Below are positions 16,549 to 25,048 of a stretch of DNA of 43,794 nucleotides, one piece after another (the stretch's first letter is position 1; each line of letters starts with the position of its first letter). The translations under genes and the position numbers were made by a program. Source of the stretch: Chloroflexota bacterium (lineage in GTDB: Bacteria > Chloroflexota > Limnocylindria > Limnocylindrales > CSP1-4); the NCBI GenBank assembly GCA_016191345.1, contig JACPOU010000020.1, positions 1 to 43,794 of the forward strand. Direction: 5' to 3'. The notes beneath the pieces were generated by a model. It was not told where the DNA came from. It ran no database searches and was given only the letters and a program-made list of their open reading frames with translations.

Positions 16549-17645
16549 ACCTCGACGGCGAGCTCGTCCGTGACGAGCACGGGGTTCGCACTGAGCAGGA
16601 GCGGTCCCTTCGCCGGGAAGGAGAGCGCCACGTGCTCCTCGAGCTGCGGCAGGACCAGCGTGGGCTCGTTGAACTCGTCGAGCGTGACGACGACCCCATC
16701 TGCGACGGTCACCCGAATCCGGACGATGGAGCCGAGGAAGCTCACGTCGCTGACTTTGCCGCGCAGAACATTCGCCCCGTCGGGCCCGGCGCCCAGCGAG
16801 ACCATCTCCGGACGCAGGGCGAGGCTGACGTCGCTCGCGGCGGCGGCGTTGACCGGCGCATCGATCCGGATGTCCTGGCCGCCGATGCGCAGCCGGCCCG
16901 TTGCCGCCTCGATCACCGTCGCGGGAAGGACGTTCAGTGTGCCGACGAACGACGCCACGAAGGACGTCGCCGGGAAGTTGTAGACCTCGAACGGCGAGCC
17001 GATCTGCTCGACGCGTCCCTCACTCATGACGACGACCCGATCGGAGAGCGAAAGCGCCTCCTCCTGGTCGTGCGTCACGTAGACGGTGGTGATCCCGAGC
17101 TGGCGCTGGATCGACCGGATCTCGTGGCGGAGGGTGACCCGGATCTTCGCATCGAGCGCGGAGAGGGGTTCGTCGAGCAGGAGGACGCTCGGCTCGAACG
17201 CGAGGGCCCGGGCGAGAGCGACCCGCTGCTGCTGGCCCCCGGAGAGCTGGAAGGGAAAGCGGTGTCCCTTGTCCGGCAGGTTGATGAGTTCGAGCAGCTC
17301 CGCGACGCGCCTCCGGATCTGGTCGCCGGCCTTGCGTCGAACCTTCAGTCCGAAGCCGATGTTGTCGGCCACGGTCATGTTCGGGAAGAGGGCATACGAC
17401 TGAAAGACCATGCCAACGTTCCGACGGTTCGGCGGGATGCGGGTGATGTCCCGCCCATCGATCGTGATCGTCCCGGATGTCGGCTTCTCGAAACCCGCGA
17501 TCATCCGGAGCGTGGTCGTCTTGCCACAGCCCGACGGGCCGAGGAAGGACACGAATTCACCCGCGCCGGCCTCCAGGTTGAAGTCCTGCACAGCGATGCT
17601 TGTGCCGAACTCCTTGCGGATGCCCGTGAGCTGAAGGAACGTCAT
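16545..17645 (-). CDS. ABC importer ATP-binding protein (PotA/FbpC type)
   Basis: The 366-residue ATPase has Walker A GPSGCGKTT at residues 36-44, signature LSGGQ at 134-138, Walker B VLLLDEP at 154-160, the D-loop SALD and the switch histidine in VYVTHDQEEAL. The C-terminal third (about 245-366) is a TOBE-type regulatory domain, as in polyamine, ferric iron, 2-aminoethylphosphonate and related importers. It serves the two permeases and binding lipoprotein encoded upstream. ATG 17645 lies 14 bases after the permease stop. The substrate is not decided by sequence. Confidence 0.93.
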   Translation of the reverse strand: MTFLQLTGIRKEFGTSIAVQDFNLEAGAGEFVSFLGPSGCGKTTTLRMIAGFEKPTSGTITIDGRDITRIPPNRRNVGMVFQSYALFPNMTVADNIGFGLKVRRKAGDQIRRRVAELLELINLPDKGHRFPFQLSGGQQQRVALARALAFEPSVLLLDEPLSALDAKIRVTLRHEIRSIQRQLGITTVYVTHDQEEALSLSDRVVVMSEGRVEQIGSPFEVYNFPATSFVASFVGTLNVLPATVIEAATGRLRIGGQDIRIDAPVNAAAASDVSLALRPEMVSLGAGPDGANVLRGKVSDVSFLGSIVRIRVTVADGVVVTLDEFNEPTLVLPQLEEHVALSFPAKGPLLLSANPVLVTDELAVEV

Positions 17646-17659
17646 GGTCTCCCCTGTCG

Positions 17660-18448
17660 TCAGCGAGCGCCGGTCATCGAGATTCGAGATTGCGACCCAC
17701 GCCCCAGCCAGGCGATGAGGATCATGGCGATCCAGGTCAGACCGAAGCTCAGGAGCGCCGCGGCGGATTGCTGGAACGGCGCGGAGCTGCCGAGGAGGCC
17801 GAGGAATGGCGCGAAGGCGGGGCGAGCGAGGAACGTCGCGATGGTGAACTCGCCGACGACGATCGCGAGCGTCAGGAAGGCGCCGCTGAGCACCGCGACC
17901 CGGATGTTCGGGAGAATGACCTTGACCAGTATCGTGGGCCAGCCGGCGCCCAGGCTCTGGGCGGCCTCGGTCAGGGAGTGGACGTCGATGACCCCCAGGC
18001 CGGTGTCGACCGCCCGGTACATGTACGGCAGCGAGAGGACCACGTAGCCGGCGACGAGGAGGACGTTCAAGCCCATGTCAGTGTTCGTCAGCGACAGTGG
18101 CGGCCGGGCGTACGATGCGATCAGCCCGAAGACAAGGACGACCGGCGGGACGACGAACGGCAGGAGCGTCACGAACTCCACGAACGGCCGGGCCTGGGGC
18201 AGTCGAAGCCGCACCCAGAAAGCCGTCGGGACGATGAGCACGATGCTCACGATGATGGTGACGATCCCGATCACGAACGAGTAGGACAGGGTGGCAACGA
18301 ACTGCTTGTTCGCGAGGAGGCCAAGGTAGGCCGAATCGACGCCTTTCGCCCGAAGCGAGAAGGCAAGCGTGCCGATCAGCGGCAACAGGAAGTACGCGGC
18401 ACCGGCGATGAACACGCCCCACCAGACCAGGCGCCAGGCGAGCTTCAC
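17660..18448 (-). CDS. ABC importer permease, PotC-like
   Basis: The 262-residue inner-membrane protein has six hydrophobic segments, beginning VWWGVFIAGAAYFLLPLIGT. The cytoplasmic EAA loop that docks on the ATPase is SLTEAAQSLGAGWPTILVKV. GTG 18448 overlaps the stop of the other permease by four bases, which fixes the start and shows coupling. It belongs to the BPD_transp_1 family of two-permease importers for polyamine-, iron- or phosphonate-like solutes. Confidence 0.9.
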   Translation of the reverse strand: MKLAWRLVWWGVFIAGAAYFLLPLIGTLAFSLRAKGVDSAYLGLLANKQFVATLSYSFVIGIVTIIVSIVLIVPTAFWVRLRLPQARPFVEFVTLLPFVVPPVVLVFGLIASYARPPLSLTNTDMGLNVLLVAGYVVLSLPYMYRAVDTGLGVIDVHSLTEAAQSLGAGWPTILVKVILPNIRVAVLSGAFLTLAIVVGEFTIATFLARPAFAPFLGLLGSSAPFQQSAAALLSFGLTWIAMILIAWLGRGSQSRISMTGAR

Positions 18449-19344
18449 TTCTTCCAGCGCTCCGATCGGCGCGAAAGCCAGATGTACGCGACCAGGGTAA
18501 CGGCCATGATGACGATCATGCCCACCGCGAGCGCGAAGCCCTTGCCCGGCTCGTGGAGCACGTCGCCGCTCAGCTTGTCGCCGATCAACAGTGTCACCAG
18601 GTTGATCAACCCGCCGGTCAGCTGGTAGGCGGTGGCCTGGGCGCCGAAGGCGTTGCCGAACAGGAGCACGACCGCGCCGAGGAGCGAGGGCATCAGGACG
18701 GGCAGGCCAACATGGCGCCAGAACTGGGCGCTGCTTGCCCCGAGGTTCTCGCTGGCCTCGCGCCAGTCCTTCTTCAAGCCGTCGATGGCGGGGGCGATGA
18801 TCAGGATCATCAGCGGCAGCTGGAAGTAGAGATAAACGATCTCCAGGCCGATCTTCGAATACAGGGTGAATCCACCATCCCTGTACGGATCGATGCCGAG
18901 CCCCCGGAGAAAGGCGGTCAGAAAGCCGGCTCGACCGATCGTGAAGATGAATGCAAGGGCCAGCGGAATGCCGGCGAAGTTCGCGGCGACGCCGGAAAAC
19001 GTCATCAGGCTGGAGCGGAAGATCCGCGGCAGACCGCCGCTGATCACCGCATAGGCCATCAGGAAGCCGAATACTCCGGCCGCGAGGGCGGTGACAAGAC
19101 TGATCTCGATGCTCGCCGTATAGGCGTTGGCGACGATCTTGGTATTGAAGTCCTCATAGTTGGCAAGGGTGAATGCGCCGGTTCGATCCTGGAAGCTGCC
19201 CGCGATGAGCCGGATTGTCGGGACGAACAGGAAGGCGAGGGCGAAGAGGAAGAACGGGACGACCCCGAGCCAGGTCGCGAGCGACCGGAAACGCCCGGGC
19301 CGATTGACGGCCCGGGCGTCCCCAGTGACTGCGGTGCCGGTCAC
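18445..19344 (-). CDS. ABC importer permease, PotB-like
   Basis: The 299-residue protein starts at GTG 19344. It has about six membrane segments, the first at WLGVVPFFLFALAFLFVPTI. The EAA loop is DWREASENLGASSAQFWRHV. A periplasmic stretch with RTGAFTLANYEDF follows the first helix, as is usual for the first permease of this importer class. It lies 23 bases after the binding-protein stop and overlaps the second permease, so all four importer genes form one transcription unit. Confidence 0.9.
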   Translation of the reverse strand: MTGTAVTGDARAVNRPGRFRSLATWLGVVPFFLFALAFLFVPTIRLIAGSFQDRTGAFTLANYEDFNTKIVANAYTASIEISLVTALAAGVFGFLMAYAVISGGLPRIFRSSLMTFSGVAANFAGIPLALAFIFTIGRAGFLTAFLRGLGIDPYRDGGFTLYSKIGLEIVYLYFQLPLMILIIAPAIDGLKKDWREASENLGASSAQFWRHVGLPVLMPSLLGAVVLLFGNAFGAQATAYQLTGGLINLVTLLIGDKLSGDVLHEPGKGFALAVGMIVIMAVTLVAYIWLSRRSERWKK

Positions 19345-19367
19345 GACGCCCGCAAGTCAGGTCCGGC

Positions 19368-20540
19368 TCACTTGTCCGGGACGACCACACCCACGACCGT
19401 CGGCCAGCCCTCGGTGATCACCTTCGTGGCCTTGGTGATCTGGTCGAGGGTGGGGAGGAACGCGCCGGAGGTGTCGGGGAGCTTTGCGGCAAGGGCCGCG
19501 TCAACCGCGTTGCGCTTGACCATGTCGTCATAGCGAATCGGATTGCAGTAGCCCTTGAGCCAGAGGTTCTGGCCTTCGTCGGAGTAGAGGTACTCCATCC
19601 AGAGCTTGGCAGCGTTCGGGTGCGGTGCGTAGGCGCTGATCGCCTGGACGTACATGCCACCGAACCGGCCCGTCTTCGGGACGGCGACCTCGATGTTCAC
19701 GGTGCCCGCGTTGGTGTCCTTGTCGGCGAGCCCATTGTAGGTCCAGGTGATCCGGACCGGGGTTTCGCCGCCGACGACCGTCGCCGCATTGCCGATGACC
19801 GGGACGTAGTTGCCCTTGTCATTGAGCTGCTTGAAGAAGTCGAGGCCCGGGGCCGCGTTGTCCCCGCCGCCGCCGTTCGCGAAGGCCGCGGCCCACACGC
19901 CGGAGATGGCCTGGTTCGACTTCACCGGGTTGCCCGCGAGGGCGACCTGGCCCTTGTACTTCGGGTCGAGCAGGTCCGCCCAGTCGGCCGGTACGGCCGG
20001 CTGGACGTCGGTGTTCGTCTCGAATGCGAGGACGCCGTAGTAGTCGCCGTACCAGTAGCCCTCGGCGTCCTTGGCGGATTCCGGGATGCTGTCCCACGTC
20101 GAGACCTTGTACGGCTGGATCAGACCGTCAGCCTTGGCCTGCGGGCCAAAGGACAGGCCGACGTCGATGACATCCGGCGCCTGCGGTCCGGTGCTGCCCT
20201 GATTGGCCTTGATGGCATCGACTTCCTGCTGGGAGCTGCCATCCGGGTTGAGGCCGTTGATGGGGATTCCATACTTGGCGGTGAACCCGTCGATCAGCTC
20301 CCCGTAGTTGCACCAGCTGCGGGGCAGCGCGATGGTGGTCAGGGCACCCTCGGCCTTCGCCGCTGCGACGAGCGCCGCCATCGGGTCGGCTGTCGCCGCG
20401 GCAGTGCTGGATGCGGCGGGCGTACCCGTCGGGTTGGTGGTCGCGGGAGCCAGCGTGGCCCCGCCACCACAGGCGGCGGCGACGATCGCGAGGATCGCCA
20501 TGCCGGCCATGAGGCGCGGCAGCGTGCGAGTGATGGTCAA
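19368..20540 (-). CDS. Extracellular solute-binding lipoprotein
   Basis: The 390-residue product is the substrate-binding part of the importer. TTG 20540 is chosen: it directly follows a GGAGGAGGAG ribosome binding site and gives a clean lipoprotein signal (TITRTLPRLMAGMAILAIV followed by AAACGGG, with cysteine 24 as the lipidation site). A Thr/Ala/Pro linker follows, then a two-lobe periplasmic-binding fold of the family 1 (SBP_bac_1/6/8) type. The mature part contains VPADWADLLDPKYKGQVAL and AYAPHPNAAKLWMEYLYSDE, common in iron, polyamine and phosphonate binders. An SWCNYGELIDGF segment and a second cysteine (KGYCNP) could form a disulfide. Substrate unknown. Confidence 0.88.
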   Translation of the reverse strand: MTITRTLPRLMAGMAILAIVAAACGGGATLAPATTNPTGTPAASSTAAATADPMAALVAAAKAEGALTTIALPRSWCNYGELIDGFTAKYGIPINGLNPDGSSQQEVDAIKANQGSTGPQAPDVIDVGLSFGPQAKADGLIQPYKVSTWDSIPESAKDAEGYWYGDYYGVLAFETNTDVQPAVPADWADLLDPKYKGQVALAGNPVKSNQAISGVWAAAFANGGGGDNAAPGLDFFKQLNDKGNYVPVIGNAATVVGGETPVRITWTYNGLADKDTNAGTVNIEVAVPKTGRFGGMYVQAISAYAPHPNAAKLWMEYLYSDEGQNLWLKGYCNPIRYDDMVKRNAVDAALAAKLPDTSGAFLPTLDQITKATKVITEGWPTVVGVVVPDK

Positions 20541-20880
20541 CTCCTCCTCCAAACTTCTGGTGCGGGCACGGGGTGCCTGCCTCCTCCGACGACGGGACGC
20601 CGAACGGCCACGCCAGGTGCGGGTGGATCCGGGGAGGCCCAAGGGGTCTGGGATCTCCGGGGCGCGCCCGCGAGGTCGGGGTTCGTCCAGCCCCGGGTCC
20701 ATCGTCGTGGTGCATCTTGGGCGCGCTGTTCACCGGGCGTCAAGCCGCGATTCGGCAACCGCCGGGGGCGACGTCCGCGTGCGTCGCCGCGTCTTTCGGT
20801 GCCGGACCGAGACCTATACTCGCGCGACCGTGCCGGGCGCCATGAGGGTTGGCGCCGGGCCGGCGACCGCAGGAGGGTGC
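20541..20880. other. Divergent intergenic region
   Basis: About 340 bases separate the leftward importer operon from the rightward nucleotidyltransferase gene. Small ORFs crossing it lack ribosome binding sites and domains. The leader on the importer side is long enough for a regulatory RNA, but I recognise no riboswitch core. The promoter-like element for the rightward genes is listed separately. Confidence 0.5.
20815..20820 (+). promoter_or_regulatory. Candidate -10 element TATACT
   Basis: TATACT is a near-consensus sigma-70-type -10 box in otherwise GC-rich DNA. It lies 61 bases before the ATG at 20881. The -35 region is weak (TCTTTC or TTTCGG at 20792-20799). It would drive the nucleotidyltransferase, phosphoesterase and permease genes. 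Confidence 0.45.
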
Positions 20881-21717
20881 ATGACCGCCGACATGGCGTC
20901 GGAGCCGGTCCCGCAAACGCTGGCGGACCCACTCGCGGAGGCGCTCCGCGTGATCGACCTGTGCGACGCGCGCGGCCTTCAGGTGCGCCTCCTGGGCGGG
21001 ATGGCCGTGCGGGCCCATGCGCCCGACTGGACAGCGCGCTCCCGGAAGGTCGAGGTGGACCTCGACTTCGCGACGCGGGGCAAGGACCGGCCGGCGCTGT
21101 TCGCTCTCCTCGAGGCGGAAGGCTACACGCCCGACAAGCGCCACAACGCCCTCTTCGGCGGTGCCCAGGGCTACTTCATGGACGTCGCCCGCCACCGGCC
21201 CGTCGACGTCGTCGTCGACAAGCTCGAGATGTGCCACCGGATCGAGTTCGCCAACCGCCTCGGCGCGTCGAAGCCGACGATCCCCCTCGCGGAGCTGCTT
21301 CTGTCCAAGCTCCAGATCGTGCAGATCAACCGCAAGGACGTCCTCGACGCGATGGTCCTCCTGGCCGAGCACCCCCTGGGCCAGGACGACGGCGACATCG
21401 ACGCCCGGACCGGCCTCGGATCGATCAGCCTGCCACGCCTCCTGTCCTACACCTCGAACGACTGGGGCTGGTGGCGGACCGTGACAGGCAACCTGGAAAG
21501 GCTCGCCCAGTTCCTGGATGGCGGTGGCTTCACGGCGGAGGATCTCGACCTCCAGGCGGGCCGGCCGCCCCGCTTCGATCCGGCCGCCCAGGTGGCCGCC
21601 CTCCAGGCGGCCATCGCGAATGCGCCGAAGTCCACTCGCTGGAACATGCGGGCCCGGGTCGGCGAGCGGGTCAAGTGGTACCAGGAGCCCGAAGAAGTCG
21701 GCCACGGCCCGTCGTGA
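20881..21717 (+). CDS. Nucleotidyltransferase-fold protein
   Basis: The 278-residue protein resembles pol-beta-type nucleotidyltransferases. LRLLGGMAVRAH-like residues (VRLLGGMAVRAHAPDW) stand for the Gly-rich motif, KVEVDLDFATRG supplies the DxD pair, and RPVDVVVDKLEM a possible third carboxylate. LAELLLSKLQIVQINRKDVL with DAMVLLAEHPLG is the helical segment seen in AbiEii-like and aminoglycoside-type relatives. The C-terminal 80 residues are less familiar and contain many Trp and Arg residues. ATG 20881 has an excellent AGGAGG site. No toxin or antitoxin partner is adjacent. Substrate and role are unknown. Confidence 0.75.
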   Translation: MTADMASEPVPQTLADPLAEALRVIDLCDARGLQVRLLGGMAVRAHAPDWTARSRKVEVDLDFATRGKDRPALFALLEAEGYTPDKRHNALFGGAQGYFMDVARHRPVDVVVDKLEMCHRIEFANRLGASKPTIPLAELLLSKLQIVQINRKDVLDAMVLLAEHPLGQDDGDIDARTGLGSISLPRLLSYTSNDWGWWRTVTGNLERLAQFLDGGGFTAEDLDLQAGRPPRFDPAAQVAALQAAIANAPKSTRWNMRARVGERVKWYQEPEEVGHGPS

Positions 21718-21784
21718 TCCGCCATCCATCGCCCTTGTACCCGATCCTCCGGCGCCGCAGACTTGCCGCGCCAGGGAGGGCTGC

Positions 21785-22723
21785 GTGAGGATCTTTTTCG
21801 CGACCGACATCCACGGATCGGAGGTGTGCTGGCGCAAGTTCCTCAATGCCGGCACGTTCCACAAGGCCGATGTCCTTGTCATGGGGGGCGACATGACGGG
21901 CAAGGCGATGGTCCCCATCGTGGACCGCGGCGGCACATGGGAGCTCCAGCTGCAGGACCAGCAGCACGTCCTCACGACCGAGGACGAGGTCCGGGCCATG
22001 GAGAAGCGGATCTCCGATCGTGGCTACTACCCGGTCCGGACCACGCCTGACGAGATCGCCGCCTGGGGCGCCGACCAGGGCCTCGTGGACGCCCGCTTCA
22101 AGGCCGAGATGCTCGGCGGCGTGCAGCGCTGGATGGACCTCGCCGACGAGCGGATGGCCGGTCGCGAGATCACGATCGTGGTCTCGCCCGCGAATGACGA
22201 CATGTTCGAGATCGACCCGATCATCGCCGCCGCGAAGGTCGTGATGCTGGGCGAGGCGAATACGATCCCGCTCGACGGCTTCAGCCTCGTCTCGACGGGA
22301 TGGGCGAACCCGACGCCTTGGAACACTTTTCGGGAGCTGCCGGAGGACGAGCTCCGCACCCGCATCGACGGCCTCGTGAAGGAGGTCCCCGACGTGCGCC
22401 GGGCGATCTTCAACTTCCACGCCCCACCGTATGGCTCCAACCTCGACAACGCCCCCAAGATCGACGCGGACATGCGCTACGTGTCCGGCGGCCAGGCCCT
22501 CATCCCCGTGGGATCGCACGCCATCCGTGAGGCGATCCTCGAGTACGGGCCCGTTCTCTCACTGCATGGCCACATCCACGAGGGTCGCGGCGCCGTGAAG
22601 CTCGGCAAGACCCTCGCCGTGAATCCCGGAAGCACCTACGAGGACGGCGTCCTCCAGGCCGCGATCGTCGACCTGGACTCGCGGAAAGGCCAGGTGAAGA
22701 GCTATCTGCTGATCAACGGTTGA
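21785..22723 (+). CDS. Calcineurin-like metallophosphoesterase
   Basis: The 312-residue product starts at GTG 21785 behind GGGAGG. The dimetal site is visible: TDIHG (D8, H10) at the start, VMGGDMTG near residue 40, FNFHAPPYG around residue 211, and LHGHIHEG near residue 260. The usual GNH(D/E) motif is replaced by VSPANDD, which keeps the Asn and an Asp but lacks the His. A long helical insert follows motif II (about residues 50-120). It is probably a cytosolic phosphodiesterase or phosphatase. The gene lies 34 bases before the APC permease gene. Confidence 0.87.
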   Translation: MRIFFATDIHGSEVCWRKFLNAGTFHKADVLVMGGDMTGKAMVPIVDRGGTWELQLQDQQHVLTTEDEVRAMEKRISDRGYYPVRTTPDEIAAWGADQGLVDARFKAEMLGGVQRWMDLADERMAGREITIVVSPANDDMFEIDPIIAAAKVVMLGEANTIPLDGFSLVSTGWANPTPWNTFRELPEDELRTRIDGLVKEVPDVRRAIFNFHAPPYGSNLDNAPKIDADMRYVSGGQALIPVGSHAIREAILEYGPVLSLHGHIHEGRGAVKLGKTLAVNPGSTYEDGVLQAAIVDLDSRKGQVKSYLLING

Positions 22724-22756
22724 CGTCGGGTCCACACAGGAGGGAAGACAGGCTCG

Positions 22757-24553
22757 ATGACTAGCGGAGAGATGGCCAAGGCACCGGCGCTGTTCCTTCG
22801 GAACGCGACGGGCCTCGTCAAGGGTTGGTCCGGGTTCGACGCGTTCGCCTACTCATTCATGTCGGTGAACCTCGTCTGCCTCGGCATGTTCTACAGTCTC
22901 GCGATCTTCGCGTACGTCCCCGACGGCTCGGCGATCGCGTCGATCCTCATCACGGCGATCGGCATGACCTTCATGTGCGTCGCCTACGCCGGGCTCATCG
23001 CAGTGATGCCGCGAGCCGGCGGCGACTACGTCTGGCAGACCCGGGTCCTGGACGGGATTCCGGGGGCCGTCGTGGGCGGCGGGTTCGGCGCCGTGGCCGT
23101 GTTCCTCGTCGGGACGGCCCTCGCCCTGGGCGATGTCACGACCTACGCGGGTGCCGTCGTCGGGGCGCTCCTCGGCGCGACGCTGGGCATGAAACGTGGG
23201 GGCATCGGCTTCGTCCTCTCGGCGACGGGATGGTGGTTCATCCTCGCCCTCTGGGCGCCGATCTACGGCTTCATTCTGAACATCGAGTTCGTCCAGCCGC
23301 TGGCAGCGCTGCTCGGCTGGCAGGACGGTGTCACGTTCTTCAGCTCGCAAGACGGCACGTTCATCGTGTCCATCGCGACGATCGTCATCACCTCGGGCCT
23401 CGTGGCGCTGGGCATGGCCGGATACGCCAGGATCCAGCGCTGGTGCCTGTACATCGGCCTGGCCGCCCTGGCCGTGGTCTTCGTGCTGATGCTCATCGCC
23501 AACGTCGACACCTTCCGGGCGGCGTACGACCGGGAGGCCCAGGGTCTGTTCGGCGTCTCGAACGCCTACCAGGCCACGATCGACCAGGCAGCAACGGACG
23601 AGATGTCGCTGTACACCGGCAGCGAACTCGATCCGGCGAGCTTCGGCGGCGGGACGCTGCTCCTTGTGCCGTTCATGCTCTTCTTCCTCTTGTATCCCAA
23701 CTGGGGCGCCACGCTATACGGCGAAGTCCGTGGGGCCGGCGATTTCAAGAAGGTGCTCCGAGGGATGCTGGGTGGCCTGTGGGTGACGGCTGGCCTCGCG
23801 GTCGTGTTCGTCGTCCTCGCCGCGAAGACGTTCGGCTGGACGTTCTTCAACGCCTCGAACGTCACCTATGTGAACTACGCCTACGGCTACAGCGCGACGG
23901 CGCCACCGATGCCCATCTGGGGCTATCCGCCGATGCTGGCGGCCTTCCTCATCGATAGCAACATCATCCAGGCGATCATCGTCCTTGCTTTCGGGGCGTG
24001 GTGGATCGGCTGGACCGGGACGCTCTTCCTGTCGTCGACGCGAATGATCTTCGCGGCGGCGTTCGACCGCGTCCTGCCCGAGTGGGCGGGCCGCGTCTCG
24101 GACCGGGGCGTCCCCTGGGCGGCACTCGCCCTGATCATGATCCCGTCGGTCCTGCTGAGCTGGCTCTACGCGTACAACGGCGACTTCGTCAAGCTGACGC
24201 TCGACGCGACGCTGGTCATCGCGGTCACCTTCTTCGGGACGTCGATCGCGGCCATGATCCTGCCCTACTGGAAGAAGGACCTGTACGAGGCGTCGCCCGT
24301 CGCCCGCTACAAGATCCTCGGCCTGCCGGTCATCGCCGTGGCCGGGGCTCTGTCCACCGCCTTCCTGGGCTGGGTCCTGTACATGTGGCTGAGCAGCGCG
24401 CTGTACGGCATCGGGGTCGGGAACTCCACCTCGATCGTCTTCCTCGGCGCCCTCTACGGCGCCGCCGCGCTCCTCTACGTCGTCGCCCGCCTGTGGCGCC
24501 GCTCGCAGGGGATCAACCTCGATGCCATCCACGCGGAGATCCCGGCCGAGTAG
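22757..24553 (+). CDS. APC-superfamily amino acid/amine permease
   Basis: The 598-residue integral membrane protein has about 12-14 hydrophobic segments. TM1 carries FDAFAYSFMSVNLVCLGMFY, and AVMPRAGGDYVWQTRVLDG is the classic APC-family TM2-TM3 region. It is longer than the usual 450-500 residues because of a loop near residues 260-300 and a charged C-terminus. ATG 22757 follows AGGAGGG. APC carriers import amino acids or amines by proton or sodium symport. It lies just left of the betaine-type catabolic genes, but a strong hairpin separates them, so a shared substrate is only a suggestion. Confidence 0.9.
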   Translation: MTSGEMAKAPALFLRNATGLVKGWSGFDAFAYSFMSVNLVCLGMFYSLAIFAYVPDGSAIASILITAIGMTFMCVAYAGLIAVMPRAGGDYVWQTRVLDGIPGAVVGGGFGAVAVFLVGTALALGDVTTYAGAVVGALLGATLGMKRGGIGFVLSATGWWFILALWAPIYGFILNIEFVQPLAALLGWQDGVTFFSSQDGTFIVSIATIVITSGLVALGMAGYARIQRWCLYIGLAALAVVFVLMLIANVDTFRAAYDREAQGLFGVSNAYQATIDQAATDEMSLYTGSELDPASFGGGTLLLVPFMLFFLLYPNWGATLYGEVRGAGDFKKVLRGMLGGLWVTAGLAVVFVVLAAKTFGWTFFNASNVTYVNYAYGYSATAPPMPIWGYPPMLAAFLIDSNIIQAIIVLAFGAWWIGWTGTLFLSSTRMIFAAAFDRVLPEWAGRVSDRGVPWAALALIMIPSVLLSWLYAYNGDFVKLTLDATLVIAVTFFGTSIAAMILPYWKKDLYEASPVARYKILGLPVIAVAGALSTAFLGWVLYMWLSSALYGIGVGNSTSIVFLGALYGAAALLYVVARLWRRSQGINLDAIHAEIPAE

Positions 24554-24585
24554 CGGGCAGGCTCCGGCCCCCGTCACCTACCCGC

Positions 24586-24615
24586 ACGGCGGGGCGCCAT
24601 CCGGCGTCCCGCCGT
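24586..24615 (+). terminator. Strong 13-bp stem-loop after the permease gene
   Basis: ACGGCGGGGCGCC (24586-24598) pairs with GGCGTCCCGCCGT (24603-24615): 13 pairs, one of them G-U, around an ATCC loop. It begins 32 bases after the permease stop. There is no T-run, but position and strength make it the best terminator candidate in the window. Confidence 0.6.
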
Positions 24616-25048
24616 CGCGATTCCCGGCTCGCACCCCACGGCGCAGTGAGCAGGCGCTGGCCCGAGGCGCCCGCGGGATCGCGAGGTTGGGCGCAAGCTG
24701 CCACTCACTCCCAGGGTGAGTGCTCGGAGCGCATTCAGGCGGCGCCCGGCCGGCGCATCGCTCTCTGGCGACCCACCCCGGCACGCGGAGCATGCCCTCA
24801 GGCCGGTACGCGGGCCGAAACAGCAACCAGCACCGGCCCGCTGCGTAGGCGGCGAGTTTCAGGCCGCCGGCTGCGAACCGGCGTCCCGCGGCGCGATCCC
24901 GGAAGTTGCGGCCCGAGCGGGGCCCGGCGCACACTGTCGGCCGTCCCATCGTCCGGAGCGCGGTACCCACGCGCCCCGGCGGGAACGAGGGCGCCACCCC
25001 GCCACCGCCGCCCCGCCGCCCCGCCCGCAGCCGCAACTGGAGCCCGCG
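24616..25048. other. Leader region of the aldehyde dehydrogenase gene
   Basis: About 430 bases without a convincing gene. ORFs crossing it have poor codon bias and no domains. A perfect seven-base inverted repeat, CACTCAC (24702-24708) and GTGAGTG (24716-24722), stands out. The last 60 bases are C-rich with CCGCC repeats. I see no cobalamin, glycine or SAM riboswitch core, and no GTTCCA half-site like those near iclR. Confidence 0.5.

Noticed and set aside
15814..20540. 2-aminoethylphosphonate uptake and degradation operon
   Set aside because: The importer class would fit, but the HAD enzyme lacks the phosphonoacetaldehyde hydrolase signature and no aminotransferase PhnW is present.
20881..24553. 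Direct assignment of the APC permease as the betaine transporter
   Set aside because: Betaine carriers are usually BCCT or ABC types; this is APC-like and separated by a strong hairpin from the catabolic genes, so the link is not supported.
24616..25048. Cobalamin or glycine riboswitch before the catabolic genes
   Set aside because: The long leader made this attractive, but I could not find the conserved core sequences of either class.
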